Positions 10,375 to 20,311 are shown, counted from the stretch's first letter. The stretch: 64,000 bases of DNA from Rhodobacter sp. (GCA_027489175.1 JAIYAE010000038.1:1-64000), one strand, 5' to 3'. Notes: generated from the letters alone by a model not told the origin. Translations and numbers: made by a program.

Positions 10375-11013
10375 TCAGCCGTTCGCCAGACGGTAGTCCG
10401 GCGTCACCGACCCGTCCCGCACCAGCCGCCCGTTAGGCAGGTCGTTGTCTTCCAGCTTGGCGATGATCTCGGCCTCGGTCAGGCCAAACCCGACCCAGCG
10501 GTCGCGAAGCCGCGCGCGCAAGACGGATTCGGGCACATCCGCCATCACCGTCAGGTCGAACATCGGGCGCAGCCGGTCCCAGGGTGACTGGTTGAGGAGA
10601 AGCCAGTTCCCCTCCACCACGATCACCGGGATATCGGCGGGGATCAGACGGGCACCGGCACGGGCAATCTCGATCTTGCGGTCAAAGACGGGGACGGCAA
10701 CCTCAGCCTCATCCCGGGCGCGCAGGCGCTTCAGCGTGTGGTAAAGCCCGCCCACGTCAAAGGTCTGTGGCGCGCCCTTGCGGGGGCGCAGGCCTGCGGG
10801 GACAAGGTGAAGGTCGTCATAATGATAGCCGTCCATCGGCAGGACCATGGCCATCGCTGGGGTGTCGGCATTCAACCGGTCAACCAGGCTGTCGGCAAGG
10901 GTCGATTTCCCAGACCCCGGCGCGCCCGCAATGGCCAGGATCAGCCGCCCGGCCCCGGCCCTTGCCTGAACCGCTGCCGCCAGTCCCGCCAGATCGGTCA
11001 CCACCCCCGCCAT
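10375..11013 (-). CDS. P-loop kinase of the uridine/pantothenate kinase-like group (FrcK-type)
   Basis: A 212-residue kinase with Walker A GAPGSGKST at residue 30, the PMDGYHYDD motif at about 60, the substrate loop RKGAPQTFDVGG, VPVFDRKIEIAR, then VIVVEGNWLLLN and the lid-like RLRDRWVGFGLTEAEI. This is the PRK/UPRK-like fold often annotated as nucleoside/nucleotide kinase or fructose kinase accessory protein FrcK in Rhizobium. The true substrate is uncertain. It is upstream of and apparently co-transcribed with the amidohydrolase gene, and lies 62 bp downstream of murD. Confidence 0.82.
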   Translation of the reverse strand: MAGVVTDLAGLAAAVQARAGAGRLILAIAGAPGSGKSTLADSLVDRLNADTPAMAMVLPMDGYHYDDLHLVPAGLRPRKGAPQTFDVGGLYHTLKRLRARDEAEVAVPVFDRKIEIARAGARLIPADIPVIVVEGNWLLLNQSPWDRLRPMFDLTVMADVPESVLRARLRDRWVGFGLTEAEIIAKLEDNDLPNGRLVRDGSVTPDYRLANG

Positions 11014-11075
11014 ATCACCACTCCCCCTGCCCGGCCCAAGGATGGCCGAAGCCCCCCACCCGATGCAAGGACGAC

Positions 11076-12476
11076 CTAGCCAAGCAGCGCCTTGATCTGC
11101 GCGGTGAAATCCTCACCCCGCTTTTCGAAGTTCGGGTACTGATCGAAACTCGCCGCTGCGGGGGCCAGAAGGATCACCTCCCCCGCCACCGCCTCAGCCG
11201 CCGCGCTGGCGACAGCACGCTCCATCGTCTCACAAATCTCATGCGGAGTGTCGCCCAGCTGCAACGCGAAATCGCGGGCAGAGTGACCGATGAGATAGGC
11301 CTTCACGACCGAAGGCAGATAGGGCTTCAGCCCGGCAATCCCGCCCTCTTTGCCCAAGCCCCCGGCGATCCAGCGGATCTTCGGGAAGGCCTGCAGCGCC
11401 TTCGCGGCACTGTCCACATTGGTGGCCTTGCTGTCATTGATGAACCGCACCCCGGCGCGTTCCCCGACCAGCTGGCTGCGGTGCGGCAGGCCCGCGAATG
11501 AGTGGAGGGCACCCTCGATCAGCTTCGGTGCCAACCCCAGCGACCGGCAGGCGGCATAGGCGGCGCAGGCGTTCTGGTGGTTGTGCGCACCGGGCAGACC
11601 CTTCACGTCCCGAAGGTCAATCGCGGCCACCTGCCGCCCGCGCCGCCATTCGGCAAGGAAGCCCTTGCGGGCAAAGACCGACCAGCCGAACCCTTCAAGC
11701 TTCTGGCCTGAGGAGATGCGGATCACCCGGTCATCCATCGGCCCTTGCGACAGTTGCCCGGCCAGAAACCGCCCCTCCGCCTCATCCGCGCCGATGACGG
11801 CGCGGTCGGGGCCGCCTTGGGTGAAAAGCCGCGCCTTGGCAGCAAAGTAGCCGCCCATCCCGGCGTGCCGGTCAAGGTGGTCCGGCGAAAGGTTGGTGAA
11901 GACTGCCACATCCGGCGTCAGCGCGCGGGCAAGTTCGGTCTGGTAGCTGGAGAGTTCCAGCACCACCACCTCACCATCCACGGGGGGGTCGATGGAGAGG
12001 ACACCCTTGCCGATGTTGCCGGCCATCTGGGTGGGGCGACCGGCCACCTCAAGGATGTGATGGATCAGCGCCGTGGTGGTGGACTTCCCGTTCGACCCGG
12101 TGACCGCGATCACCTTGGGCGGGGTCTCCATTTCGGCCCATTCCGAGGAGGCGGCGCTTTGGAAGAAGAGGCCGATGTCATTGTCGACCGGCACCCCAAC
12201 CTCAAGCGCGCGGGCGATCACGGGGTGGGGTGTGGGGTAAAGGTGCGGGATGCCGGGCGAGGTGATGAGGCATGCCACCCCCTCCAGCGCGCCTTGGCGG
12301 GTCAGGTCGGTGAGGGTGAACCCCTCGCCCTCGGCCTTGGCCCGCGCCTCGGGGCTATCGTCCCACATCAGGGTCTCGGCCCCACCTGCGGCAAGGGCCG
12401 CGGCAGTGGCCAGGCCGGACCGGCCAAGGCCGAGGATAGCGACCTTCTGGCCTGAATAACCCTTGACCGGGATCAT
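11076..12476 (-). CDS. murD: UDP-N-acetylmuramoyl-L-alanine--D-glutamate ligase MurD
   Basis: MurD adds D-glutamate to UDP-MurNAc-L-Ala. The 466-residue protein shows [11 protein letters not shown] in the N-terminal UDP-binding domain, the P-loop [13 protein letters not shown] at about 118, [19 protein letters not shown] in the central domain, and the C-terminal [22 protein letters not shown] signature. It is on the dcw strand but is now followed by non-dcw genes (kinase, amidohydrolase); in an uninterrupted cluster ftsW would come next. A 290-bp gap separates it from the LysM gene upstream, so a separate promoter is likely. Confidence 0.97.
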   Translation of the reverse strand: MIPVKGYSGQKVAILGLGRSGLATAAALAAGGAETLMWDDSPEARAKAEGEGFTLTDLTRQGALEGVACLITSPGIPHLYPTPHPVIARALEVGVPVDNDIGLFFQSAASSEWAEMETPPKVIAVTGSNGKSTTTALIHHILEVAGRPTQMAGNIGKGVLSIDPPVDGEVVVLELSSYQTELARALTPDVAVFTNLSPDHLDRHAGMGGYFAAKARLFTQGGPDRAVIGADEAEGRFLAGQLSQGPMDDRVIRISSGQKLEGFGWSVFARKGFLAEWRRGRQVAAIDLRDVKGLPGAHNHQNACAAYAACRSLGLAPKLIEGALHSFAGLPHRSQLVGERAGVRFINDSKATNVDSAAKALQAFPKIRWIAGGLGKEGGIAGLKPYLPSVVKAYLIGHSARDFALQLGDTPHEICETMERAVASAAAEAVAGEVILLAPAAASFDQYPNFEKRGEDFTAQIKALLG

Positions 12477-12716
12477 GGCATGCGCCCCTTCCTGTTGACC
12501 CCGGCAGGGATAGGCGAGGATGGGCAGAAGGGGAAGGGGTCAGCCCATGTCCCGGGCGTGGACATGACATCCAACCCAGCGATTTCAACGGCTTGGCTTC
12601 GCAGTTTTATCTTTTGTTAACGGTTGGCCCCCCGCAGAGCCCGCCGGAAACCCGACCGATCCCCCGACCGCACCCCAGCCCGGCGGGGCCCGGGCTTACC
12701 CGGCTTTCCCAAATGG

Positions 12717-12748
12717 AACGGGCCAGCCCGACGAGGGGACGGCCCGTT
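12717..12748 (-). terminator. Hairpin terminator after the LysM/solute-binding gene
   Basis: Arms AACGGGCC and GGCCCGTT flank a loop with a smaller CCC/GGG pairing, 19 bp past the stop of the gene at 12767. The T-tract on the minus strand is poor (CCATTTGGG), so it could be a Rho-aided or weak terminator. The rest of 12477-12716 shows no gene. Confidence 0.55.
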
Positions 12749-12766
12749 GCAGGTGCATGGCAAACC

Positions 12767-13861
12767 TCAGTTCGTCGGCGCGTTGTATTCGGCAAGGCCG
12801 GTGGCGACGACGTCATACCATTCGCCCGAGGCGCGCATCTCTTCGATCCCGCGGTTCATCATCGCGATGTATTCGCGCCCGCGCGGGTTCGATTTCGACG
12901 TTACGAAGTGATGGGTGTTGAACGTCGCCAGCGCCGGGTTCAGTTCCACCCGGTCCGTCGCGTCCAGCTCTTCAAAGTTGGCGGTCGAGGTTTCAACCTC
13001 GATCGAATAGAGGTCAACTTCACCGGCCAGCAGCATCTCGGCGCATTCCTTCGGGCTTTTCGGGCGAACGAAGGTGACCACCGGCTCGGCGAGACCTTCG
13101 ACTTCAAGGTCGCTGGTTGGCCAGCCTTCCGGGCGGCAGATGCGCGCGCCGACGTAGTCAGAGAAGGCCCGCGCCCCGGCAAAGGGGCTGTCGATCAGGG
13201 TGTGGTAGGAATAGGCCACTTCATAGATCGGGACAGAAAACTCAAACTCCGTGCACATCTTGACGGCAAACTCGCCCAGTTTGTCGATTTGGGTGCAGTC
13301 AGGCTTGGACCAGGCGATCGAGATGTCGAAGGCGTTCGTCGGCAACAGGATGTCGATATGTGACCCCCAGTCATCGACGAAGGAAATCTTGTGCTCGATG
13401 TCATTTCCTGCGCGGTTCAGCGCGGTGGTCGCCATGCGGACATAGATGCCCCCGCCCATCAGGGTTTCATCGGCAAAGGGTTTCCAGTCATTGGCGGTGA
13501 CCAGCTTCATCGGCGGGCGGTACGGCTGGTCAGCGCGCGGAGCGCTTTCCTGGCGTTCGGTTTCCTGCTCGATGATCGCGCTCAACTCGGTATCGGGGGT
13601 CAGGCGGCCGTCCTCACAGGGAAGGATCAGCTGGAGGCCCACCGGCAGGTTGTTGGTGTTGTTCGCAATCGCATCGCGGTTGGCGTTGAAGATCATCTGA
13701 TAGTTGTAGGACCCGTAGGCGGTAAAGGCGATCTCACCCAGCGTGTCACCGTCCTGGACGGTATAGGTGGTGCAAGCCTCTTGGGCGGCGGCGGCAAGCG
13801 GGGACAAAGCAACAAGGGCAATCGGCATAAAACAACGGATGGAGCGAGGGACGGAAATCAT
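12767..13861 (-). CDS. Periplasmic LysM plus solute-binding-domain protein
   Basis: A 364-residue exported protein. A signal peptide (MISVPRSIRCFMPIALVALSPLAAAAQ) ends near residue 27. A LysM domain follows (CTTYTVQDGDTLGEIAFTAYG through NNTNNLPVGLQLILP), then a charged linker (EQETERQESAPRADQ), and from about residue 115 a family-3-type solute-binding fold (LVTANDWKPFADETLMGGGIYVRM ... ICRPEGWP ... EVDLYSIEVET). The start at 13861 is preferred because the signal peptide begins there and AGAAAGGG precedes it. LysM would tether it to peptidoglycan; the binding domain may sense an amino acid or muropeptide. It sits alone between mraY and murD, in dcw orientation. Confidence 0.85.
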   Translation of the reverse strand: MISVPRSIRCFMPIALVALSPLAAAAQEACTTYTVQDGDTLGEIAFTAYGSYNYQMIFNANRDAIANNTNNLPVGLQLILPCEDGRLTPDTELSAIIEQETERQESAPRADQPYRPPMKLVTANDWKPFADETLMGGGIYVRMATTALNRAGNDIEHKISFVDDWGSHIDILLPTNAFDISIAWSKPDCTQIDKLGEFAVKMCTEFEFSVPIYEVAYSYHTLIDSPFAGARAFSDYVGARICRPEGWPTSDLEVEGLAEPVVTFVRPKSPKECAEMLLAGEVDLYSIEVETSTANFEELDATDRVELNPALATFNTHHFVTSKSNPRGREYIAMMNRGIEEMRASGEWYDVVATGLAEYNAPTN

Positions 13862-14069
13862 TGGGGTTTCCCTTTCTGGTTGTCGCCCGCAGGCTGGCAC
13901 AAGGAATCCGGCCAATCTGTTGCGGATTGGTGGCAAAACTGTGATCCGCCCAGCCACCATTTCCTGACAGGAAACGATTTCCCGTCAGGTTGGCAGGTTA
14001 ACGATAACCGTGTTGGTGCGTCGATTTTCGACAGGCCTTGCAGCGCCCAAGAAGCCCCGTAAGCCGGGT

Positions 14070-15152
14070 TTAGCGCACCTTCAGCGTCGCCAGCCCGATC
14101 ATCGCCAGAATCAGGCTGATGATCCAGAAGCGGATCACGATCTGCGGCTCGGCCCAGCCCTTCTTTTCGAAATGGTGGTGGATCGGGGCCATCAGGAATA
14201 TGCGCTTCTTGGTGCGCTTGTAGTAAAGCACCTGGATGATGACGCTCAGCGCCTCGACCACAAAGAGGCCGCCGACGATGGCCAGCACGATCTCGTGCTT
14301 GGTGCAGACGGCGATGGCGCCAAGCGCACCGCCAAGGGCCAAGGACCCGGTATCGCCCATGAAGACCGCCGCAGGGGGCGCATTGTACCACAGGAAGCCA
14401 AGGCCGCCGCCAAAGAGGGCCGAGGCGAAGATCAGCAACTCGCCCGTGCCGGGCACGAAATGGACATCAAGATATTCGGTGAAGTTCGAGTTGCCGACGA
14501 CATAGGCGATGACGCCCAAGGTGCCGGCGGCGATCATCACCGGCATGATGGCAAGGCCGTCCAGACCGTCCGTAAGGTTCACCGCATTGGCGGCGCCGAC
14601 GATGACGATCATGCCGAAGGGCACGAAAAAGAGGCCAAGATTCAGCAGGGCATCCTTGAAGAACGGAAAGGCCAGCTGGTTGGTCAGCGCCTCGGGGTGG
14701 AACATCGACGCGGCATAGGTGGCAAGGGCCGCGATCAGAAGGCCAAGCCCCATCCGCAACCGGCCCGAGACGCCCTTGGTGTTCTGTTTGGTGACCTTGG
14801 CATAGTCATCGGCAAAGCCGATCAGGCCAAAGGCCAGCGTCACCAGCACAACGATCCAGACATAAGGGTTGTCCAGCCGCGCCCAAAGGAGGGTGGATAC
14901 CATCAGCGCCGACAGGATCAGAAGGCCGCCCATCGTGGGCGTGCCGGCCTTGGACAGGTGCGATTGCGGCCCGTCATCGCGGATTGGCTGGCCCTTGCCC
15001 TGTTTTCTGCGCAGAAAATCGATCAAGGGACGGCCGAAGATGAAGCCGAAGATCAGCGCGGTGACAAAGGCCCCCCCGGCGCGGAAGGTGATGTAGCGGA
15101 AGAGGTTGAAGAAATCCCCGCCATCAGAAAACTCGGTCAACCAGAAAAACAT
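14070..15152 (-). CDS. mraY: Phospho-MurNAc-pentapeptide translocase MraY
   Basis: MraY transfers phospho-MurNAc-pentapeptide to undecaprenyl phosphate, forming lipid I in the inner membrane. The 360-residue protein has about ten helices and the diagnostic loops [18 protein letters not shown] (Asp pair), [13 protein letters not shown] and [18 protein letters not shown], ending with [17 protein letters not shown] (the HHH motif). It starts one base after the murF stop, consistent with tight co-transcription. The stretch 13862-14069 downstream of it holds no gene. Confidence 0.97.
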   Translation of the reverse strand: MFFWLTEFSDGGDFFNLFRYITFRAGGAFVTALIFGFIFGRPLIDFLRRKQGKGQPIRDDGPQSHLSKAGTPTMGGLLILSALMVSTLLWARLDNPYVWIVVLVTLAFGLIGFADDYAKVTKQNTKGVSGRLRMGLGLLIAALATYAASMFHPEALTNQLAFPFFKDALLNLGLFFVPFGMIVIVGAANAVNLTDGLDGLAIMPVMIAAGTLGVIAYVVGNSNFTEYLDVHFVPGTGELLIFASALFGGGLGFLWYNAPPAAVFMGDTGSLALGGALGAIAVCTKHEIVLAIVGGLFVVEALSVIIQVLYYKRTKKRIFLMAPIHHHFEKKGWAEPQIVIRFWIISLILAMIGLATLKVR

Positions 15153-16589
15153 TCAGGGGCTTCCTTCTATCGGCTGCGTGCCCTGCCCCATTTTGCGCAG
15201 GGCGTCAACGACCAGGCTGACCTTTGACCCCTTGGAGCCTTTCACCAAGAGGATGTCTCCCGCGTCGATCAGATGGCGGGCGCGGGGGACAAGGTCGGTG
15301 GCGGCGGCGACCCAGCCGCCGCGTTGCGCGCGGGGCAGCGCATCGTGCAGCGCCTTCATCCGGGGGCCGACGCAGTGGATGACATGGACGGCAGCCAGCC
15401 CGGGATGGGCGGCGATGGCAGCATGAAGGGCGGTTTCGGTGGGCCCAAGCTCCAGCATGTCGCCCAGGATGGCGATGCGGCGGCCACCGCCCACGCGGCC
15501 GATGCCGTCGGTGGGTTTCGCGGCAATCAGGACATCCAGGGCCGCGGCCATCGAGGCGGGATTGGCGTTGAAGGCGTCGTCGATCAGGTCGAAGAAGGTT
15601 TCATCCACCTGATCAAGGGTGATGCGTTCGCGCTGGCCCCGGCCGGGCGGCGGTTGCCAGTGGCCAAGGTCGCAAGCCGAGATGGTGGGATCGGCGCCCA
15701 GCGCCTCGGCGGCGGCAAGGGCGGCAAGGGCGTTCAGCGCGAAATGGCGGCCGGGGCTGGCGACCTTGAAGAGGATCGCCTGCCCGGCATGTGCGGCGCG
15801 CACGACGGTGGTGTCGTCGGTGAGGCGGGTCTCAACCAGATGCCAATCGGCCCCCGCTGTGGTGCCAAAGGACAGCGCGCGGCCAGCAGTGGCGGCCTTG
15901 GCGCGCAGGATCGGCGTGGTGGCCACATCGGAGTTGAAGATCGCGGTGCCGCCGGGGACGAGGCCGTCGAAGATCGAGGCCTTTTCATGGGCGATGCCGT
16001 CGATGCTGTCGAACGCCTCAAGATGCGCGGGGGCGACGGTGGTGACCAGCGCCACGTCAAGCCGAGCCATCCGGGCGAGGGGCGCGATTTCGCCGGGGTG
16101 GTTCATCCCGATCTCGATCACCGCAAACCGGGCGTCGGCGGGCATGCGGGCCAGCGTCAGGGGCACGCCCCAGTGGTTGTTGTACGAGGCCTCGGCGGCA
16201 TGGGTCTTGCCTTGGCCCGCCAGGATCGCGCGCAGCATTTCCTTGGTCGAGGTTTTGCCGACCGATCCGGTGATGCCCACCACCCGGGCCGTGGTCCGGG
16301 CGCGGGCGGCGACCCCGAGGGCGGCGAGGGCCTGCAACACATCCGGCACGATCAGGAGGGGGGCTGTCGCAGGCACACCGTCCGGGACATGGCTGACCAG
16401 CGCTGCGGCGGCCCCTTTTGCCAGGGCCTGCGCCACGAAGTCATGGCCGTCGCGAACGTCCTTGAGCGCGACGAACAGATCCCCCGGCTGCAAGGTGCGC
16501 GTGTCGATGGAGACGCCGCTGGCCTGCCAGTCGGCGGTCAAGCGCCCGCCGGTGGCTTTTGCGGCGTCGGTTGCGGTCCAAAGCGTCAT
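15153..16589 (-). CDS. murF: UDP-MurNAc-tripeptide--D-Ala-D-Ala ligase MurF
   Basis: MurF adds the D-Ala-D-Ala dipeptide to complete the UDP-MurNAc-pentapeptide. The 478-residue protein has the MurE/F N-terminal domain (SIDTRTLQPGDLFVALKDVRDGHDF), P-loop GITGSVGKTSTKEML at about 110, ASYNNHWGVPLTL and EIGMNHPGEI (MurF-specific), DDAFNANPASMAAAL, and the C-terminal ILLVKGSKGSK. It is separated from murE by an 85-bp gap that contains a hairpin/GATATTT repeat element (16611-16662). Confidence 0.96.
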   Translation of the reverse strand: MTLWTATDAAKATGGRLTADWQASGVSIDTRTLQPGDLFVALKDVRDGHDFVAQALAKGAAAALVSHVPDGVPATAPLLIVPDVLQALAALGVAARARTTARVVGITGSVGKTSTKEMLRAILAGQGKTHAAEASYNNHWGVPLTLARMPADARFAVIEIGMNHPGEIAPLARMARLDVALVTTVAPAHLEAFDSIDGIAHEKASIFDGLVPGGTAIFNSDVATTPILRAKAATAGRALSFGTTAGADWHLVETRLTDDTTVVRAAHAGQAILFKVASPGRHFALNALAALAAAEALGADPTISACDLGHWQPPPGRGQRERITLDQVDETFFDLIDDAFNANPASMAAALDVLIAAKPTDGIGRVGGGRRIAILGDMLELGPTETALHAAIAAHPGLAAVHVIHCVGPRMKALHDALPRAQRGGWVAAATDLVPRARHLIDAGDILLVKGSKGSKVSLVVDALRKMGQGTQPIEGSP

Positions 16590-16610
16590 CGGCAGCGCCC
16601 CTGGCTGGCC

Positions 16611-16662
16611 CGGGGGGCTGTCTGCCCCCCGACCCCCGAGGATATTTGGGCCAGAATGAAAG
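16611..16662 (+). repeat. Hairpin + GATATTT intergenic element, copy 1
   Basis: CGGGGGGC-TGTCT-GCCCCCCG forms an 8-bp stem, followed by ACCCCCGAGGATATTTGG and a GCCAGAATGAAAGG tail. The same order (GC stem, ACCCCC, G(T/A)GGATATTT, CA..(A)TGAAAG) recurs at 36523, 47694, 59064 and 60125. This copy reads on the plus strand although murE-murF are transcribed on the minus strand. Confidence 0.75.
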
Positions 16663-16674
16663 GCTTACGGGGCA

Positions 16675-18153
16675 TCAGATCACTCCATCCAGGGCAGCGA
16701 CGGCGACGGAGGCCTGTTCGACATCGTCAAAGGGATAGACATCGGTGCCGATGATCTGGCCGGATTCGTGGCCCTTGCCGGCGATCAGAAGGGCATCACC
16801 GGGCTGCAGGGCATCGACGGCGCGCAGGATGGCTTCGGCGCGGTCGGGAACCTCATTCGCGTCGGGGCAGGCCGCAAGGATCGCGGCGCGGATCGTGGCC
16901 GGGTCTTCGGTGCGGGGGTTGTCGTCGGTGACGTAAAGCACATCGGCATGGGCCTCAGCCGCGGCCCCCATCAAGGGGCGTTTTGTCCGGTCGCGGTCGC
17001 CGCCCGCGCCAAAGACGATCAGGATGCGCCCCATGACATGCGGGCGCAGCGCCTTCAGCGCGGTTTCAATCGCATCGGGCGTATGGGCATAGTCCACGAA
17101 GACCGAAGCCCCGTTCTTCCGCGTTGCCGCCAGCTGCATCCGGCCGCGCACGCCGGCCAGTTGCGGCAGCACTGAAAACACCGCCGAGGGGTCTGTGCCG
17201 GCCGCGATGGCCAGCCCCGCCGCCACGGCCACATTCTCGGCCTGAAAGCCGCCGATCAGGCCCAAGCGCAGCTGTTGCGGCTGGCCCTGCCAGATCAGCC
17301 GCAGGTCCTGGCCGCGGGCGTCAAAGCGCTGGCCTGCAATGTGAAGGTCAGCCTCACCATGGCCGATGGTCAGGACGCGGAGGCCGCGCGCCTCAGCCAA
17401 GGCGGCCATCTCTGGCCCCTTGGCGCCGTTCAGGTTGACCACCGCCACGCCGTCATCGGGCAGAAGCCGGGTGAAAAGCTGGGCCTTGGCGTCGAAATAA
17501 GCCGCCATCGTGCCGTGATAATCCAGATGGTCCTGCGTCAGGTTGGTGAAGCCCGCCGCTTTCAGACGGACGCCATCAAGCCGGCGCTGGTCAAGGCCGT
17601 GGCTGGACGCCTCCATCGCGGCATGGGTGATGCCGTCGGCGGCGGCGGCGGCGAGGAGCTTTTGCAGCGTCACCGCATCGGGCGTGGTGTGGCTGGACGG
17701 GGCGGCCCAGGCGCCTTCGATCCCCGTGGTGCCGATGTTGATCGCCGCTTCACCCAAAGCCGCCCAGATCTGGCGGGTGAAGGTGGCCACGCTGGTCTTG
17801 CCATTGGTGCCGGTGACCGCGACCACGGTTTCGGGCTGCGGGCCGAACCACAGCGCCGCCGCACAGGCCAGTGCCGCGCGCGGGTCTTCGGCGACGACCA
17901 GCGCGGTCTCGGTCTCTGCCAGCACATCTGCCGCAAGTTTTGCGCCGGTGGCATCGGTCAGGATGGCGGTGGCCCCCTGCTCCAGTGCCGCCGGGATGAA
18001 ATGCGCGCCATGGGTGGCGCTGCCGGGAAGGGCGGCAAAAAGCATCCCCGCCCGCACGGCGCGGCTGTCGGCGGTCAGGCCCGAAAGTGCCGGATCACGC
18101 CCGGCCCGGGCCGTCAGCCCAAGGTCCGATAGCCGTGTCACGCGCGCTGTCAT
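16675..18153 (-). CDS. murE: UDP-MurNAc-L-Ala-D-Glu--2,6-diaminopimelate ligase MurE
   Basis: MurE adds meso-diaminopimelate to UDP-MurNAc-dipeptide. In the roughly 492-residue protein I see TADSRAVRAGMLFAALPG in the N-terminal domain, P-loop TGTNGKTSVATF at about 113, SSHGLDQRRLDG, NLTQDHLDYHGTM, and the C-terminal DNPRTEDP motif whose Asn/Arg select meso-DAP rather than lysine, as expected for a Gram-negative. The track start at 18159 is a TTG two codons upstream; the ATG at 18153 is preferred, with GGGGATTGGGT as a weak ribosome site. The ftsI stop lies 12 bp upstream. Confidence 0.96.
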   Translation of the reverse strand: MTARVTRLSDLGLTARAGRDPALSGLTADSRAVRAGMLFAALPGSATHGAHFIPAALEQGATAILTDATGAKLAADVLAETETALVVAEDPRAALACAAALWFGPQPETVVAVTGTNGKTSVATFTRQIWAALGEAAINIGTTGIEGAWAAPSSHTTPDAVTLQKLLAAAAADGITHAAMEASSHGLDQRRLDGVRLKAAGFTNLTQDHLDYHGTMAAYFDAKAQLFTRLLPDDGVAVVNLNGAKGPEMAALAEARGLRVLTIGHGEADLHIAGQRFDARGQDLRLIWQGQPQQLRLGLIGGFQAENVAVAAGLAIAAGTDPSAVFSVLPQLAGVRGRMQLAATRKNGASVFVDYAHTPDAIETALKALRPHVMGRILIVFGAGGDRDRTKRPLMGAAAEAHADVLYVTDDNPRTEDPATIRAAILAACPDANEVPDRAEAILRAVDALQPGDALLIAGKGHESGQIIGTDVYPFDDVEQASVAVAALDGVI

Positions 18154-18165
18154 ACCCAATCCCCG

Positions 18166-19956
18166 TCAGTTGCTGGCGGCTGTTACCGCATCCGGTGCGG
18201 GGGGTTCAAGCTTGGGTCGCAGACCCATCAGCGGGGCGGTGCGGCGGATGATCTCGGCCGCCACGGGAACGGCGGTCCAGCCCGCGGTGCGGCGGGGTTC
18301 CGACCCGGCGGTGTCCAAAGGTTCGTCCAGCGTGACGATCAGCACATATTGCGGGTTCGAGGCCGGGAAGACCGAGGCGAAGGTGTTGATCACCTTGTCC
18401 TCATAATAGCCGCCCGTGCGCTTGGGCTTGTCGGCGGTGCCGGTCTTGCCGGCAACCTCATACCCGGGCACTTCACCCAAGGAGGCCGTGCCTTCGGTGA
18501 CGACGCGGCGCAGCATCTTGATGGATTCAAGGGCGGTCTTCTCGCTCATCACCCTGACACCGGTGGTGGGGCCTTCGCGTTTCAGAAGCGTGGGCTTGAT
18601 CATCACTCCGCCGTTCGCAATCGCGGCATAGGCGGCGGCTAGATGCATCGGGCTGGCCGACATGCCATGGCCGTATGAGGTGGTGATCGTCACGATCTCG
18701 GGCCATTTCTTCGGGATCAGGGGCCGCGCGCCGGGGGCTTCGATCAGCTCAACCGGGGTCGGTTCAAAGAACCCGAGCGATTTGAGGAACGCCTGTTGCC
18801 GCAACGGGCCGATCATCAGCGCGATATGCGCGGTGCCGACGTTCGAGGATTTGGCAATGACATCGGTGACGGACAGGAGGGGCCCGTAATTCTTGCCCTC
18901 AAACTCCTTGATCAGGTGGCGACCCCAGCGCATCGGCGCATTGGCATCCACCAGCGTTTCGGGGGCGACAAGGCCAAGCTCCATCGCCTGGGCGGCGGCG
19001 AAGATCTTGAAGGTGGAGCCGAGTTCGTAGACCCCCTGTACCGCGCGGTTGAACAGCGGGCTGTCGCCGGGCTCGGCGGTCTTGTCGACCAAGGGGTTCG
19101 GCCGGTCGTTCGGGTCAAAGGTCGGAAGCGAGGCCAGCGCCACGATTTCCCCGGTGCGCACATCCATCAGGATGGCGGCAGCGCCCTTGGCGTTCAGCAT
19201 GGTCATGCCGGCGCCCAGCACCTCTTCGATGGTGGACTGGACCGTGAGGTCGATCGACAGCGTCAGGGGCTTGCCGCCCTGCGCGGGGTCACGCAGGCGG
19301 GCGTCCAGCGCCTTTTCGATGCCAGCAGTGCCGATCACCTCGGCCGAATGCACACCCTCGGCCCCGAAAGAGGTGCCGCCAAGGACATGGGCGGCAAGGG
19401 TGCCGTTGGGGTAAAGCCGCATCTCGCGCGGGCCAAACAGAAGGCCGGGATCGCCGATTTCATGCACGAGCTGCATCTGTTCCGGCGACAGGACCTTGCG
19501 GATCCAGACAAAGCTGCGCCCGTCGGTGAAGCGACGCTCAAGGTCGGCAGCTTTCAGGTCGGGGAAGATTTCGGCCAGTTTCGCCGCCACGCCCTTGGGG
19601 TCCACCATGACCTTGGGATGCGCGTAGAGCGCGTGGGTGGTCATGTTGGTGGCAAGGATGCGGCCGTTGCGGTCGGTGATATCGGCACGTTGGGCGATGA
19701 TCTCGGCCCCGGGGGCGCTGGCGCGGGGTTCGACTGGTTCGGTCGCGGCCATCAGGCCCATGCGTGCGCCGATGGCGCCGAACGCGAGGACGAAGCTGGC
19801 GCACAGGATCAAAAGGCGAAACTCGGCCCGGCCCCGCGCCTTTTCGCGCATCGCTTCATGGCGCAGGCGCAGGTTTTCCTTTTCGATGCTGTCGGGGTTC
19901 AGCCCGTCTTCGCGGGCTTGCAGGATGCGGGCAAGGGGCCGCAGGGGGGTGCGCAT
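18166..19956 (-). CDS. ftsI: Peptidoglycan D,D-transpeptidase FtsI (PBP3)
   Basis: FtsI cross-links septal peptidoglycan with FtsW. The 596-residue protein has a short cytoplasmic part, one membrane anchor (LLILCASFVLAFGAIGARMG, about 46-65), a pedestal domain with RADITDRNGRILA, and a transpeptidase domain carrying the active-site STFK at about 314, SSN at about 370 and KTGTA near 505. The track ORF begins six codons earlier inside ftsL. ATG 19956, one base after the ftsL stop and eight bases after GGAGGG, is the better start. Length is typical for alphaproteobacterial FtsI. Confidence 0.96.
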   Translation of the reverse strand: MRTPLRPLARILQAREDGLNPDSIEKENLRLRHEAMREKARGRAEFRLLILCASFVLAFGAIGARMGLMAATEPVEPRASAPGAEIIAQRADITDRNGRILATNMTTHALYAHPKVMVDPKGVAAKLAEIFPDLKAADLERRFTDGRSFVWIRKVLSPEQMQLVHEIGDPGLLFGPREMRLYPNGTLAAHVLGGTSFGAEGVHSAEVIGTAGIEKALDARLRDPAQGGKPLTLSIDLTVQSTIEEVLGAGMTMLNAKGAAAILMDVRTGEIVALASLPTFDPNDRPNPLVDKTAEPGDSPLFNRAVQGVYELGSTFKIFAAAQAMELGLVAPETLVDANAPMRWGRHLIKEFEGKNYGPLLSVTDVIAKSSNVGTAHIALMIGPLRQQAFLKSLGFFEPTPVELIEAPGARPLIPKKWPEIVTITTSYGHGMSASPMHLAAAYAAIANGGVMIKPTLLKREGPTTGVRVMSEKTALESIKMLRRVVTEGTASLGEVPGYEVAGKTGTADKPKRTGGYYEDKVINTFASVFPASNPQYVLIVTLDEPLDTAGSEPRRTAGWTAVPVAAEIIRRTAPLMGLRPKLEPPAPDAVTAASN

Positions 19957-19957
19957 G

Positions 19958-20311
19958 TCAGAGACCCTCCTCAACCGGTTGTTCGCCCTGGATGTCGACC
20001 GGCATGTCGATCTCGGGAAAGGCGCTGCGCGGGTAGGCGATTTCGTTCGGGGTGCCGAATTGGCCGGGTTCCATCGGCAGAAGGCCCAGCCGGTCGAAAT
20101 TGGCGGTCGCCAGTTCGCGCAGCCGGTCAGGGCGGTTGAGGTAGGCCCATTCGGCGCGCTGGAGGGCCAGCGCTTCCCGCAGGCCGACGATCTGGCGCTG
20201 CAGCGTCTGCACCTCTTTCAGCGCGGCCTGGGTGGTGTAATTCTCACGGTAGGCCCAGAAGCCCAGCGCGATCAGGGCGAGGAAACTGAGGACATAAAGC
20301 ACAGGGCGCAT
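19958..20311 (-). CDS. ftsL: Cell division protein FtsL
   Basis: A 117-residue bitopic protein with a single N-terminal membrane helix (VLYVLSFLALIALGFWAY), then a periplasmic coiled-coil (TQAALKEVQTLQRQIVGLREALALQRAEWAYLNRPDRL) ending in a short Pro-rich tail. This is the typical FtsL/FtsB-like scaffold that links FtsQ to FtsW-FtsI. Position between rsmH and ftsI is diagnostic, since FtsL is poorly conserved in sequence. Its start codon shares one base with the rsmH stop (TGATG), indicating coupled translation. Confidence 0.92.
   Translation of the reverse strand: MRPVLYVLSFLALIALGFWAYRENYTTQAALKEVQTLQRQIVGLREALALQRAEWAYLNRPDRLRELATANFDRLGLLPMEPGQFGTPNEIAYPRSAFPEIDMPVDIQGEQPVEEGL

Noticed and set aside
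15000-15020. TTTTCTGCGCAGAAAA inside mraY as another mini-hairpin copy
   Set aside because: It is part of the mraY coding sequence (FLRRKQ region) and has a different, fully palindromic centre; likely coincidental.
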